Assembly (NCBI GenBank): GCA_905331475.1
Contig: CAJNYU010004460.1
Location: 1-64,000, forward strand
Length of the DNA: 64,000 nucleotides
Origin: Rotaria socialis
Lineage: Eukaryota > Rotifera > Eurotatoria > Philodinida > Philodinidae
Direction of reading: 5' to 3'
Each line of letters opens with the position of its first letter. Within the stretch, counting starts at the first letter, position 1. Position numbers and translations under genes: made by a program. This document shows, in pieces, positions 23,492 through 35,239 of the stretch. A model generated the notes under the pieces. It had not been told where the DNA came from and did not search any database. It was given only the letters and a program-made list of their open reading frames with translations.

Positions 23492-26446
23492 ATAATGAAC
23501 ATAGATTGAGCCATTTGAATGAAACTCAAACTATACGCTGATTTTCTATGATGTCATTGCGTTGCGAACAACGAATCGTTTAATCAGCGATATATTTTAT
23601 ATGAGTTCTAAATGATGCAATACTTCAGATTTAGGTGACTGTTTGATACCACCAGCAACTCTTCACTGGATCGATCTTCAGTAGAATGAAGATTGAAATT
23701 CATTTTTAGTCTACGATTTTCTAGCATTTTGCTTTTCATAGATGTATTGATAAGGAAAAGATTAAATAGGCAGGATTCGTTTACGTCTTCCCTACAATCC
23801 TGATCATTTTATGATAATTGTTGAGTTCATCCTTAAAAGTGATTCATCCATCTTTTCCTTTCTTAGTAAGATTTCTAAAATTAAAATCATTTCAAAATTT
23901 GTAAAGCTAGAGAGTTCATTTTTTTAGAGGAATATATTTTATTTATTTAAGTCAGTTGTTTCAAAATAAAGTATCATCTCTCTTTAGTAGACGCTATAAT
24001 TGAAGATGTCCAATTTTCAGAAGTTTTCAACTTTTCTCTCGGTAGTCATATTAATAGAGGTAACCAAAAACATTACAAGTCATCTGTCACTACGCCATTC
24101 TATGTAAACGATGTTTCGAACATATGTTGCGCCGTCGTTATTGGAAAACCTTTTTGGAAAGCTATTTAGTTAAATATAAACTATAGAGTCAGTTACTTTT
24201 AATCGATTATTTGAAACTACTTGAATTTCATCAAAACTTTATTTAGTCAATTTTGAATCAAGATACAGATCAGTCATCGTTTTCTCGATTTTTTTGATCA
24301 ACAAGTGAATTTCAAGCTGTTGTTTGCGATACGGATTGATGTGATCTCTACAGCATATTGAGTGCTTCAATCGAGTACTCTTTAATGAATGCGATTTCAT
24401 ATTTATGTGGTGCGACGATCTCGATAATGGAACTTTACACTATGCTCGTTGGAACAGGATCATGGCACTTGTACAGTCACATCCACCACACACATACTCA
24501 CCCTGCTGACTGGCATCCTATTACTGAATTTTGTGGATTATTATCCTGTCCTGTCTGATCAATGTTTAACAGCATCGGCACTCTCTGTAATCACCATCAA
24601 AGACTCATAGATTGCAATTGATATGTTCTATGTGGATCGAGAATGAAGTAAAATTTTTATATTTTCTCAACAAAAATAAGCAGAAGAGAACATTTTTCAA
24701 ATAGTAAGTCGGTGAAATACCTGCCTCTACAGCTCTGTAGATATTCTCAGGCGAGCTGCTTTTAGTCCTGTGTTTAGGGGTGATAAATAGAAAACATAGG
24801 ATTTTTCGGAACCGCTCATAGGATTTCAGTTGAGAAGAAGTTTGAGCAGAATATATATTCTACTCTGAACTGCGACTTCATAATCAAGGGGGAACTATGG
24901 GAACTGAAAAGAAGAATAAGAATCGGCAGACTACGTGCTGAAAAGATTAGAATGTGAGTTCAATTAAATCGTGACGTTAAACTACAAGGTGTTCGCTAGT
25001 TCATTTAAGCGAATCTCATGGGTGTGTGCGAACATAAGAAAGACCAAACACACACCCTTACTATTTTTCAACGGTTTACACCATTCTTACGCCGTTCCCT
25101 AGGACATTGGTAATTGAACAAATATTTAATGTGAATTTCTTTAATTCTGTCATGTAGTTGATAATATTGTTTTCCAAATTATCACCATCAATAATTGATC
25201 CAGAATCATGAAAAAAATTCAAACTAACTTCTTCTTTTCTTTACTTAATTTTCAACAGAAAAATATGTAATACAAATCTTGTAAAAATTTGAATGGCGCA
25301 TCTTGGGCGAAAAATTCAAGCCTAGAGAATAAAAAATGAAGAAGTTATTCAACAAACACTGAGGGGTCCATTTACTCCGGCGCACCCGATACGCTCATAA
25401 ACAAGAACTTTAATACTTTTATGTTACGTATAAACAAGGGAACCCTTTCAAGCCTAAACTTTGACTTTACTCATTCAATTGATCTTATAGTGAGCAATAA
25501 AACTTTCTATTGCAATGATAGCACTCGGACCGAATCCAATCGAGGATCGAGTAAATCCTGGCGACGCGCGTTACTTGTTTTTAAGAACAAATTATTATTG
25601 GGAATAAAAGCTTAAAACATGTTTATCAATATTGCATTTAGAAATAGAATTTACCAATTCTATGAAACAATTGCTTTTGAACCAAACAAAATCATATAAT
25701 GTGCATTACGTAGATGAGCAAGAAGAATAATGATTCGCATGTAAAAAGTTAAGAGATTAAAACATAAAAGAACACGTAGATCTGATAAATTGTTGTGTGA
25801 ATTTGACGCCATCTAGATTTTTTAGATATACTTTATATTACTTTGAATTCAGCTGATAGTCATATTATCTAGAAATAAAATTTATAAATGTTTGGGCAAG
25901 TCAAAATTGCAAACTCATTTTTAACAGTTACATAAAGAGTTCAGCTGAAGTATATTGATATTGGTTTAAATAGTAACGAATGTATCGAGAGCATTTTTTA
26001 TAGCTGATAATGATTCATCTACTCTCGTTTCGTAATTATGTTAAACGATTTATAATATTCTGAGTCGATTTTCAATATTTTTATTTACTTCAAGGCTTGA
26101 AAGGAAGATCTTTATTTATAGTGTTATTCCATATATGGATGTCAAAATTGAAAAGAATCTAGAGGATTCTTCGTACTGTGTTTCAAACGGGGTCTAATCT
26201 AATTATCGCTTTCAGTTTGCTAATTGTGAAGAACAATGAAAATTAGAATTTTATTTAAGATTTTAAATTCATTTCTAGGATCGTTACCGTTCGAAGAAAA
26301 AAACGTTGATGCATACATTTCAGAAATATATCAGTCAATACTTGATTGGAAAAAAATACATCTTCACTCTTAAAAATTTCATGCATACACGAAATGTATG
26401 CTTTATTCTATCAGTAACTAGATCTATATGCCTTGTTTTATTCCAG
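23492..26446. other. long intergenic region without a supported gene
   Basis: Nearly 3 kb with no gene I can support. Short frames occur around 24360-24560 and 25420-25615 but lack motifs, codon-like composition or splice partners. The last bases (26437-26446) form a pyrimidine-rich splice acceptor directly before the next start codon. Confidence 0.5.
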
Positions 26447-27184
26447 ATGAATAACGAAACAGCTGAAGCAGTGCAGGCTGCTCTTGCTGAACAAGCGAAT
26501 CCAAAAGATATTTCTACTTTTCAACGTTTTTTCAAGATGGGCAAAGGTGAATACGCTGAAGGTGATATATTTATTGGTGTTCGTGTACCTGCTAATCGGA
26601 TTGTAGCTAAACGATTTTCTGCTCTTCCACTTCTCGAAATCGATCGTCTATTGAACAGTTCCATCCATGAACATCGCCAAGCTGCCCTATTTATTCTAGT
26701 CTATCGTTTCCTGGCTGCCAGTAAAATATCGTCTCGTGACGATAATCTTCGAACTGAACTCTCGACCTTCTATATCAATGCACTTAAACGTGGTCGAGTG
26801 AACAATTGGGATTTGGTCGATTTATCAGCTGAACATTTACTAGGTACCTATCTTGAAGATCGACCACGCCAGTTGCTTTTCGATTTAGCTTCAAGTACTC
26901 AATTATGGGAAAGACGAGCCGCTATCGTGGCTACATTTGCTTTTATAAAACGAAAAGATGGATCAACGACATTTGAACTCGCAAAGAAACTTTTGGATGA
27001 TCCAGAACCTCTAATACATAAAGCCACTGGATGGATGCTACGTGAAACAGGCAAAAAAATCAGTCAAAAAGTACTCACTTCTTTTCTAGACCAATATGCT
27101 GCTCAAATGCCACGCATTATGCTTAGCTATGCAGTTGAACATCTATCAGTGAAACAACGAACACATTATCGTAGTCTTAGATAA
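26447..27184 (+). CDS. AlkD-like DNA alkylation repair protein (HEAT-repeat glycosylase family)
   Basis: AlkC/AlkD proteins are HEAT-repeat DNA glycosylases that remove positively charged alkylated bases. One exon gives 245 residues, close to bacterial members. Family motifs in order are GEYAEGDIFIGVRVPANRIVA, VNNWDLVDLSA (119-129), LWERRAAIVAT (154-163) and LIHKATGWMLRE (189-200). By family knowledge, Trp121 and Asp125 match the AlkD pair W109/D113, Arg157 or Arg156 the essential R148, and Trp196 another base-stacking tryptophan. I start at 26447 because TTTATTCCAG lies directly before this ATG; the frame stays open further upstream, from 26306, but that part looks intronic or untranslated. 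The protein resembles bacterial more than animal families and the coding part is intronless, which suggests horizontal transfer; bdelloids are known for such genes. Activity is unproven. Confidence 0.88.
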   Translation: MNNETAEAVQAALAEQANPKDISTFQRFFKMGKGEYAEGDIFIGVRVPANRIVAKRFSALPLLEIDRLLNSSIHEHRQAALFILVYRFLAASKISSRDDNLRTELSTFYINALKRGRVNNWDLVDLSAEHLLGTYLEDRPRQLLFDLASSTQLWERRAAIVATFAFIKRKDGSTTFELAKKLLDDPEPLIHKATGWMLRETGKKISQKVLTSFLDQYAAQMPRIMLSYAVEHLSVKQRTHYRSLR

Positions 27185-27971
27185 CTTTTCTTTTGTATTT
27201 TTTCGTTCATAATTCAGATATCAACATATACATTTCTTTTTGATTAAATAAAAAACAAAACTCTTACTCTGAATTTCTTATGGTTTTTTCCATGGTAATT
27301 TTTCATCAAACTTAAATTAGATGTTGTCTTTTCGTATAGGATGATAATGTGAGATATATTTCTAATTAGATTTATTTTTCAATAAAATAACTAGAGTTGC
27401 TCATATTAACATTTAGATTTGATGAAATACTATATAAATATAGTGAATGTAAGCCTGGAAATGATGATGAATAATAGTAGTCGAGTTAGATGGAAGCACG
27501 ACGAGCGTTTACAGTCATTCAATCATTTCTATCATATTCTGTATTGAAAAACTACTACTACAAAATTACTAGATCACGATACAACCTGTTAACTATTTCT
27601 CTCGATTCTACAAAGCAATTATTTGTTCTTAGAATAGATCCCGTTTTACTAATTTACTGGATAGATTGCTTTTTTTCTTTATTGGTCCAAAGTAGAAAAT
27701 ATTTTTATTTTCAAATTTTACTGAAGATAGAAGAATAAGATTATTTTATACACTAAAATCATAATAAGCCAGTGTATAATCGCATTTCATATATTAGTTT
27801 TCATTCATCAAAAATCTGGAAAAAAAGCAAGCTGAAGTCAATAACACGATTGTTTTCGATTAACCATGTAGACCAAAGAGAAAAAACACAGATGTGAATT
27901 TGAATTTAATACGCCTATAAATTATCAGTACTATTATTACTCATTGATCTATTTCTAATCATATTACTTCA
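27185..27971. other. intergenic region
   Basis: AT-rich, no gene seen. It contains AATAAA-like signals soon after the AlkD-like stop and should hold the promoter of the small secreted protein that follows. Confidence 0.5.
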
Positions 27972-28316
27972 ATGGTGCGCTCTATAGCAATACTCTTTTT
28001 CTTACTATTCTCATGTTTTAATGTTGAAGCGCTGAAAAGTGAACAACTTCAGCAGATTCATGCCGGTAATACATGCGAATTTTAATAGAAAATAAAAAAG
28101 TTCATTTCGGATATAGGCTACTGTCCAATGCATATGATGGCGTGCGCCATTTATTGTCCACCTGCTTCTCTTAATTTATTGTTTCCAAGACAATTCGATG
28201 GCTGCAAAAGTGATAGTGCATGTGGTTCTGATGAAAAATGTTGTAAACCAGCTTGCGGATGCACTAACAAATGTATTAAAGCTGTAGAGAAGCCAGGATT
28301 TCAAAATTCTCTTTGA
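27972..28316 (+). CDS. small secreted cysteine-rich WAP-like protein
   Basis: Two exons, 27972-28065 and 28117-28316, joined by a 51-bp intron in phase 1, encode 97 residues. A clear signal peptide (MVRSIAILFFLLFSCFNVEA) is followed by a mature part with ten cysteines. The pattern CKSDSACGSDEKCCKPACG resembles the core of a whey acidic protein (four-disulfide) domain, including the usual D..C....KCC. WAP proteins are often protease inhibitors or antimicrobial, but the spacing of the first cysteines is unusual here, so the class is likely and the activity unknown. Confidence 0.78.
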
Positions 28317-28439
28317 ATAAAGTTCTTTGCACTTCTTGGCTTGCAGTTAATACTAAAAAAATAAAATCGCTCGATTTCTTTATGAACTATTTTCATTTAA
28401 GCTTTTCCAAGAACATATTAATTGTAAATATTTGACTCG

Positions 28440-28463
28440 TTATATATATATATATATATATAT
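28440..28463. repeat. TA microsatellite
   Basis: Uninterrupted TA run of about 24 bases in intergenic DNA between convergent genes. Confidence 0.9.
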
Positions 28464-28960
28464 TTGATCGTCGGCAAAAACATGCTCGTGATTATTCAAA
28501 ATTTCTGATAACTTAATGATGTTATCAGGATCGAATCGAATGCACTCGATTAATATAACGAATCGATATCTTAAGATTGTCACGAACGCATGAGACATGT
28601 TTTCACGATGTCGATATACTAATCAATTAAGCTCGATAGTTGCTATACATTGCACATTCACTGATACTGGTTCGTCATAATTGACAAAACTTAACAAGTT
28701 CGATCAAACATTCATAGAAATGAAGTTAACATCGTTTCATATACATTTAGATGAACAATTTGAATAATCATCTATAGAATACCGATATTGATTAGATGGC
28801 GACTAATCACAAAAAAATATATTTGGAACAACCCCAATTCTATGACGTCATTTATTTTATTTCATACAACTAAAGTATACATATATGAATGCAAAAGAAG
28901 CGAATTCTTGTTGTTTACTTTCTGAATGTTGTACTTTAACTCCATCGAATCATAAAATGT

Positions 28961-31111
28961 TTATTGTATTTTTAATGATACACGTTCGATATCTTTGCTA
29001 ATTTCAATTAAATCAGGATGTTCTGGCTTAAAAATCTGTTTACGAATATAAAGCGCTTTTTCATAATGTAGTTTAGCTTCAATGAAAGCTTTTGTAGCTT
29101 CATAAACAATACCGATATTTTTCAGTACTCTTGCAATTGAAGGATGTTGAGGAGTAAGAGATTTTTTGAAAATTTCATACGATAATTGATATTTTTTTAA
29201 TGCTTGCTCATATTCATGACGAAAATAATGTACATTACCGAGATTATTGTATGTATTACCCAAGCAAGGATGTCCATCAGGAAGTTTTCCCTGTTTAATA
29301 TTTAAAGCTTTCGTAAGATATTGTAATGCTTCGGAAAAATTTTTCTGTTCTAAGTAGATGATACCTAAATTGTTATAACACCAGGCTATATTTTCATGAT
29401 CATCTGCAAATGTTTGCTTGAAAATATCTAATGCTTTTTCGTACGATTGCAGCGCTTCTTTGATTTCACCTTTCTTTTGATAAACTTCGCCCATACTATT
29501 ATAGATGTATGCAATTCTAAAATCATTTGGTCTTCTTTTTTGTAGAATTTCACGTGATGCGACAAGATAATTTATACTGTTCTCATACTCTCCTTTTTCA
29601 AATGATACTTTGCCAAGTGCATGATAACATTTATAACTGTCTTGATGTTCAGAAGATATTTGTTTTAATCGTCGACACAAATATTTCTCAGCATAATCAA
29701 ATTGGGCCATATCAATCAGAACACGTCCAAATAAAGTTAATTTAGTGCTGGTCGAGTCATATTGATTTGTCATGTGCGAAAAGATCGTTTGTAATTCGCA
29801 TTCGCTATCACTACATAAATTCATTTTAATATGCCATATTTTATCATCGTCACAAGAGATATTTTCCAGGCAAAAAATTGATCCAGGCATTAGTAATATT
29901 TCTTCTTCTTGCTTAAACACGCTTCTTCGTGAAATATCAGCAAATGGTTTTATATTGTCTTGGAGAGGATCGGCGTTAATCTCGAATAAGATTCTTTGAA
30001 ATTTATCATCATTAGTAGATGAACCGAGATAGAAACGAGCTAATCTAGGATCACAAGTAGTTGATAAAAATGAATTCATTGAAATCAATTTATTTTTTGA
30101 ATCTTTCAATAAATTTAGTTCTTCAATAGACATTAGTTGAGCTCGATAGACATGAATAGGCGATGAATATTGATTTTGTCGAAGTTCTCGAAGTTGTTCT
30201 TCAAGATCACGAATAAAAAAACCAAAATAAAAGAGTAAATCAATATCCTGAACACGAAGTGCTGTATTCAATAAATGATAGAGAAATGTTTCTCTTGTAT
30301 ACCACCACAATGAAAAGTCTGATGCATAATCTCGTTCGAATTCATCAATGAACCGTAGTTGTGTCTTTTCATCTTTATAGAGTTCTCGACATTTACAAAT
30401 AAATTCTTTTTGATCTGTTGAAGTTGTTTCCATTTTAAGAAGAGAAGCAATTAGTAATTGCGATTGTACGAATTGACCACCCATTTCAGTTGTGGATAGT
30501 TCATGATTATTATTTGTATTGCAAACATTGATTAACATTGGCTGATCACATCTATCTTCAATTCTTCTGGATTGATCAAATCCTATTCTATTGATTACAT
30601 CATCAAATTGGTCATAATCATTTTTTACCTAAAACAACAAATACCAATCAAATCGGTAATAGCATTATAACAAAATAATAATAATTACCTTGCTATACAG
30701 TTTATTCTGTTGGCAATCATGCTGCTTATTTTCGCAATATATGTGAATTGAAAATACTCCTGGAAGGCCATGAACTTCAGGTATTAATTGTTGGCAAAAG
30801 TCATCATTGGCAATTACGATAAGTCGATGTTGTGAAGACACTGATTGAATATACTTTATACATTTATCCACTTCGTTGAATGTTTGTAAATAGTTGATTG
30901 ATAACCGAAGTTCGTTTTGCTTATCTAAATATTTTGGCGAATCGATTAAACCATCGAGCCATATAAGATGATATGCTCCAAAACAATTATCTTCGCATGC
31001 AACCGATCGGGCTTTGCCAGATAAAGATGATTCTGTAACAGATGTCATGAATTCAATTTTTCTTCTTCTTTGATTGCTAAATATATTTAACACAAGCAAT
31101 AAAATATACAA
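28961..31111 (-). CDS. ADP-ribosyltransferase fused to TPR repeats (bdelloid-type)
   Basis: Two exons, 30689-31111 and 28961-30628, with a 60-bp intron in phase 0, give 675 residues from the ATG at 31046-31048, or 696 from 31109-31111; I prefer the shorter form because a splice-acceptor-like TTTAG lies between the two. An N-terminal domain (HLIWLDGLID, then VSSQHRLIVIANDDFCQQLI and VFSIHIYC) precedes an arginine-type ADP-ribosyltransferase domain with the R-S-E signature: Arg282 in HVYRAQ, the SFLSTT strand near 306-311 and QEEEIL with an ExE near 361-363. About six TPR repeats follow (417-670), each with the usual YNNLG...Y..AL pattern. This architecture is expanded in bdelloid rotifers and rare elsewhere. 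The enzyme would move ADP-ribose from NAD+ to arginine on a partner held by the TPRs; partner and role are unknown. No signal peptide is evident. Confidence 0.88.
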
Positions 31112-32067
31112 CTAAACAATCCCATCAATCGATAGTTCGTAGTTACTTGAATAATAATTATTATTCATTAAAGAAGAAAGTTTACAGGTAAAAAAAGGTT
31201 ACACTTGAGGTGGTGAGAAATTTCAATTTGCGTCAAATTCGGTAACAAACCAATCAGAAGCAGTGAAATATTCACGATAAGTATTTTAAATGGGTATAGC
31301 GGTATACACTCTAAAGAAAAAAAAGTTTTCTGAGAAACTGAAACTCTTTCGAAATATATCCGAAAAGGTCTCCGGACTCATGTTAAGTTTCAAGAAGTAT
31401 ATTTGAGATTTCAATAATTGGATCTGAGAACCCACCCGTAAGCCTTTGAGTATTCGATCTTTTTTTTATCGAAAACGTTTTTCGGTTTCCGGACTACAGA
31501 AACGGTGGAAGCGTTTCCAAGAAATCAAGCATGGTTTCCGAACATATCTCGAAAGCGTTTCAAAAGTTTTGCATAAAATATTTTTGAAACTCATCCTGTG
31601 TTCAGAAACACCGAAATAACATTGAGAAATCTTCTTTTTTTATGCTCATATTTCCATTGTTGCTTTAGAGGCTTAAAAATTGTTTGGCATGCATGATATG
31701 AATCTTAGTAACCTTATGTGGAGTTGTCCTATAAAACCATTCGGTCTGTGAGAATTCAAAACATACGTAGTACACGACAGTAGATCGACTCTCTTTTATA
31801 TCTTCCCGTACCTAAAAATTTGAATGGCTTATGACAAACTCTATTGTGAGGATTGAAGAACTGGACTTAATAGTCAACCCAATCCATGTCGCCTTTTTTT
31901 TGTCAATTGCGTCGCAATTACGCGCAGAGCCAATTTTAAATTGCAGCTACGCGTAAATACGGCGCATTGGCCGTAGTGAAGATCTCTATAAGAAACTACG
32001 CTTACTGCGACCCAGACCAACGTAACTGCGTTCTAGTGATCGCATTATACGATCCGTTGTAACTGAT

Positions 32068-32100
32068 CAATTACAAATATTTTATCTTTATTTGTAATTG
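32068..32100. other. perfect 12-bp stem hairpin
   Basis: CAATTACAAATA and TATTTGTAATTG form a 12-bp inverted repeat around a 9-base spacer. It lies inside the inverted-repeat element and has no obvious gene context. Confidence 0.6.
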
Positions 32101-32599
32101 GCCACTCTCGAACACTAAAATTTAGTCACAGAAAGTTAGTATAGAAAGCACTGTTCATCACAGTCATTTCATAAGTCATTCTAGTATAAATAATAGAATA
32201 GACATTCCGAAATTTGTTTTAAATTTTATTTTTCTAATTTCATACATCGCAGGTTGTGATAAATTCCAAGGGAGACGTCTTTTGCAAATATTTTTTTGCT
32301 GGAATCCTGACAAGCGCTGCGGTGTATGTAATTTTGAAAGTTTTTTCCACGTGTTAATTTTTTTAGGCTTCCTCATTCAAAAAATCTTTTTCTAACTGCT
32401 AATTTTTTAGACTTCGGAATTTTTGAAAATTTAAAATATTTTTGTAATTAAACGTTTTTCTTTCTTTTATGTTTTAAATTGTAAAAGCTTTTTCTACACG
32501 TTAATTTTTTTTATTTCTCTAGATATTTACTTTTTATTTTCCTCAATGTTTCACATTGAAAAATTCTTTTTAAATTTTAGTTTTTTTATAATTTTTTTA

Positions 32600-32669
32600 T
32601 TCTTTAAAATTTTGTTTTTAATTTATTCTTTAAAATTTTGTTTTTAATTTATTCTTAAAAATTTTAATT
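32600..32669. repeat. 26-bp tandem repeat, ~2.7 copies
   Basis: The unit beginning TTCTTTAAAATTTTG and ending AATTTA occurs twice exactly (32600-32625 and 32626-32651) and then in a shortened, altered third copy. It sits in a strongly T-rich part of the inverted-repeat element. Confidence 0.7.
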
Positions 32670-33699
32670 CTATAGTTTAAGCTTTTTATTTTGGCTGCTT
32701 AAAAATTTTTCTTTTACTAACTGTAAAGGTAATTACCAGTAATTTCGAAAAACTGCGACTCAGTTACATGTCACACTGCGATCGCAGTTTCGTCGTAATG
32801 AAGCATATGGGAAGCCATTACGAGATTGTCGTCTTTCTCCTATTCCTTCCACTTATGTCTCGTCGAAGTACAAGTATTATCGTCATTGTCAACAGATTGC
32901 AACGGAATACAGTGCAATATTCTGTCATTTGAGGATCCTTTCAACCGATTTATACAGAAGAGTGATATGAGAGGAATGATAAAAAAAATAACGGTAGACA
33001 CTTGTTCTTTCATATCGCAAGATATAGCTCCAAAACTGATCCGTTAAAGGTCCGAAAAGAAATACAAATACTAAAACTACACGTCAATGGTAACAAAACT
33101 AAAGACATGACGAGTTAAAAGGTTGAAGTAATTTCATGACAGCGGTTTTGAAAGATGCTAAGACTCCATTACACAGTAGTGACTTAGCGACTCTTGCTGA
33201 AAAACATAAAACACTCGATAACTAAGACTGACAGCATGATTGCGATTTTCAAATTCAGGAAGGCAAAACGACGAAGACTAACCTTTTCACTCAATAAGAC
33301 TGACAATCAGGCGTTGATTATAAGAGACAAAAAGATTCCCGAATATATACTAAATTAAGGACATTATATTTAAAAGACATAAAACTTCTATCGCTTTTCC
33401 TCACTTAACGACCGGGGATTTGAAAATGAAAGCATTTAAGAGATTGAATAAATTTCGCGAACCTGTCTTTCAAAGGACTCAGCACTTTGACTGTCACCAT
33501 GTCTGCATCCTTACCAGATGATTAGACATGAGGATTTCAGCGGACAATATAACTCGGGAACTTACAGTTATATACTATTGGGGCCTTCAACTACTCGCTT
33601 TAATAGATATGGATAAGGGGGAAATTCGACTAAAAATAATGAGTTAACGCTAAGGGAGTTTTCTTGAATCCTATACTACGTACGAATGTTCGTTAATGG

Positions 33700-34170
33700 G
33701 AGATATATTTAAGGAATAGTATAAGGGGTTAGATAAAGACATTATTGTGAAAAAGATCGATATAGAATAAGCGGTTATATTAGGAAGCTAGAAATAGAAT
33801 AAGGGGATAGAATAAGCGGTTACATTAAGGAGTTAGCTATATAAACAGTAAAGAGAACGATAGGTTACAGTGGCAGGACGAAAAAGATGTGATCCTCCCG
33901 AGATTCGAACCGTGCATCTTCTGCTATCCGGATAGATATCCTATTCCAGTTAGACTATAAGAGACAACATTCACTGGTAGTCGTGATACATAATGATCTT
34001 TCATATACATTATGTAGCAAAGTTAGAAATATATTAAGAGATTAGATATAAAGTAAGAGGAAAGCTTACAGAGTTAGACTAAGACGTTAGAAATGAGAGG
34101 ATAGACACAGTTGCGGGATTTGAATGAGTTTATAGAATATGGAGTTAGAATAAGGCATCAGATATAGAGT
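33700..34170. repeat. degenerate GTTAGATATAGAATAAG-type repeats
   Basis: Variants of AGAATAAGCGGTTA, GGAGTTAGA and GATATAGA recur about every 20-25 bases across this stretch (for example near 33765, 33800, 34040, 34060 and 34140). The tRNA-like sequence interrupts it. The repeats are too diverged to give a firm unit length. Confidence 0.5.
33889..33966 (-). tRNA. tRNA-like sequence, probably degenerate or tRNA-derived
   Basis: Read on the minus strand, the sequence contains an A-box match (TAGTCTAACTGG) and a near B-box match (GGTTCGAATCT) at the spacing expected of tRNA genes. ATCCGGA lies where the anticodon loop should be and AGAAGATGCA follows, as in some tRNA-Arg genes. The acceptor stem and T stem pair poorly in my reading, so this is more likely a tRNA pseudogene or the head of a tRNA-derived SINE than an active tRNA. 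Confidence 0.45.
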
Positions 34171-35239
34171 CGGTAACCTATCCCATGTTTTTAACTCTCG
34201 AAAGCCTCTACTGCGCTTCCGGGACCAGACTCTTTTTTGATTACTTTCAAGGGTTTTCGAGAGTTCGGAAACTTTCTAAAGGATTCCCAGAAGACAGATT
34301 TTTTTAGAGTGTGTACCGCCATACATATACCACTACAGTTTCTATTTTGTTACAAATAGAGATGATTTTAATGAATTCGATTTTGTCGCAAATTCAAATT
34401 CCCCATCATATGTTACGCTTGTATCAAATAGATGCTGAGAGTCCTCTTGACTAAGCACTTGAACACAATAAACGGTAAACACTTTGAAAATTCTCGGAGT
34501 GTTCCTATTGAGATTTTTTCAGCTGACGATGCAAACATTGAATAAAATAACCTAATTTGGTCATCACCTCCATATAGAGCATTCGTAATGCAAGACTAAG
34601 TATACCATAGAGAAACATTTCTTTTGTATACCATCAGACTGCTGACCTTTCTTGGTACTTACGCTTAAATGCATTTATTTTTGTTTCAGGAATTTTAGTC
34701 GTTAGCAAAATTTCACTAAGGGGTTCATAGATTTAGCGTCATCTTCATGGATTTCTAATATTAAAGTAGTGGACAAAAGTCTCCATCCTAGGAGATATCA
34801 GTTGTCACAGTTACTGAACATTTGTATGCATAAAATCCACGAAACATGTAGATCATAGTCATGAGTTTACCACCCTTACTTAAAATTTCTCCAATCAATA
34901 CTTTATAATCAGACCAAAATTCAGTTGAATGACCATGGATGCTCATACAATGCTTTTAATGGCATGCATTATGAATATTTCTCTACTTGGAGCACGATTT
35001 CATTATGAGCAGAATACCAGCTTTTAAATGTCAAGTTCCACTTTTCTTAGTCGTCATATAACTACCTGATAGTTTGAAATATTTCACATGGAATAGATAC
35101 AGGTGTATATCAATACAGAATTAATGCGAACTAGCACATATTCATCTTTAATTTTCGACTATGCATCGCATGCCTTTAAAAATTTGCCAGTCATTTTTTT
35201 CTTTATTTTTTAAACATATAAAAACGATTACAATAAGTA

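Larger units (their letters stand above)
31197..34420. mobile_element. 3.2-kb element with imperfect terminal inverted repeats
   Basis: The left arm (31197-31325) matches the reverse complement of the right arm (34299-34420) with substitutions and small indels. The clearest shared parts are AATTTGCG.CAAA near the tips and GCGGTATACACTCTAAAG (left) against GCGGTACACACTCTAAAA (right) at the inner ends. No transposase frame is seen inside. The interior holds T-rich DNA with a 26-bp tandem repeat, a tRNA-like sequence, and degenerate repeats built on AGAATAAG and GTTAGA. I could not fix the target-site duplication. A decayed or non-autonomous DNA transposon or foldback element fits best. Confidence 0.55.

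Noticed and set aside
26447-27184. Bacterial contamination as the source of the AlkD-like gene
   Set aside because: Base composition matches the neighbours, a splice-acceptor-like site precedes the ATG, and intron-bearing animal genes lie on both sides.
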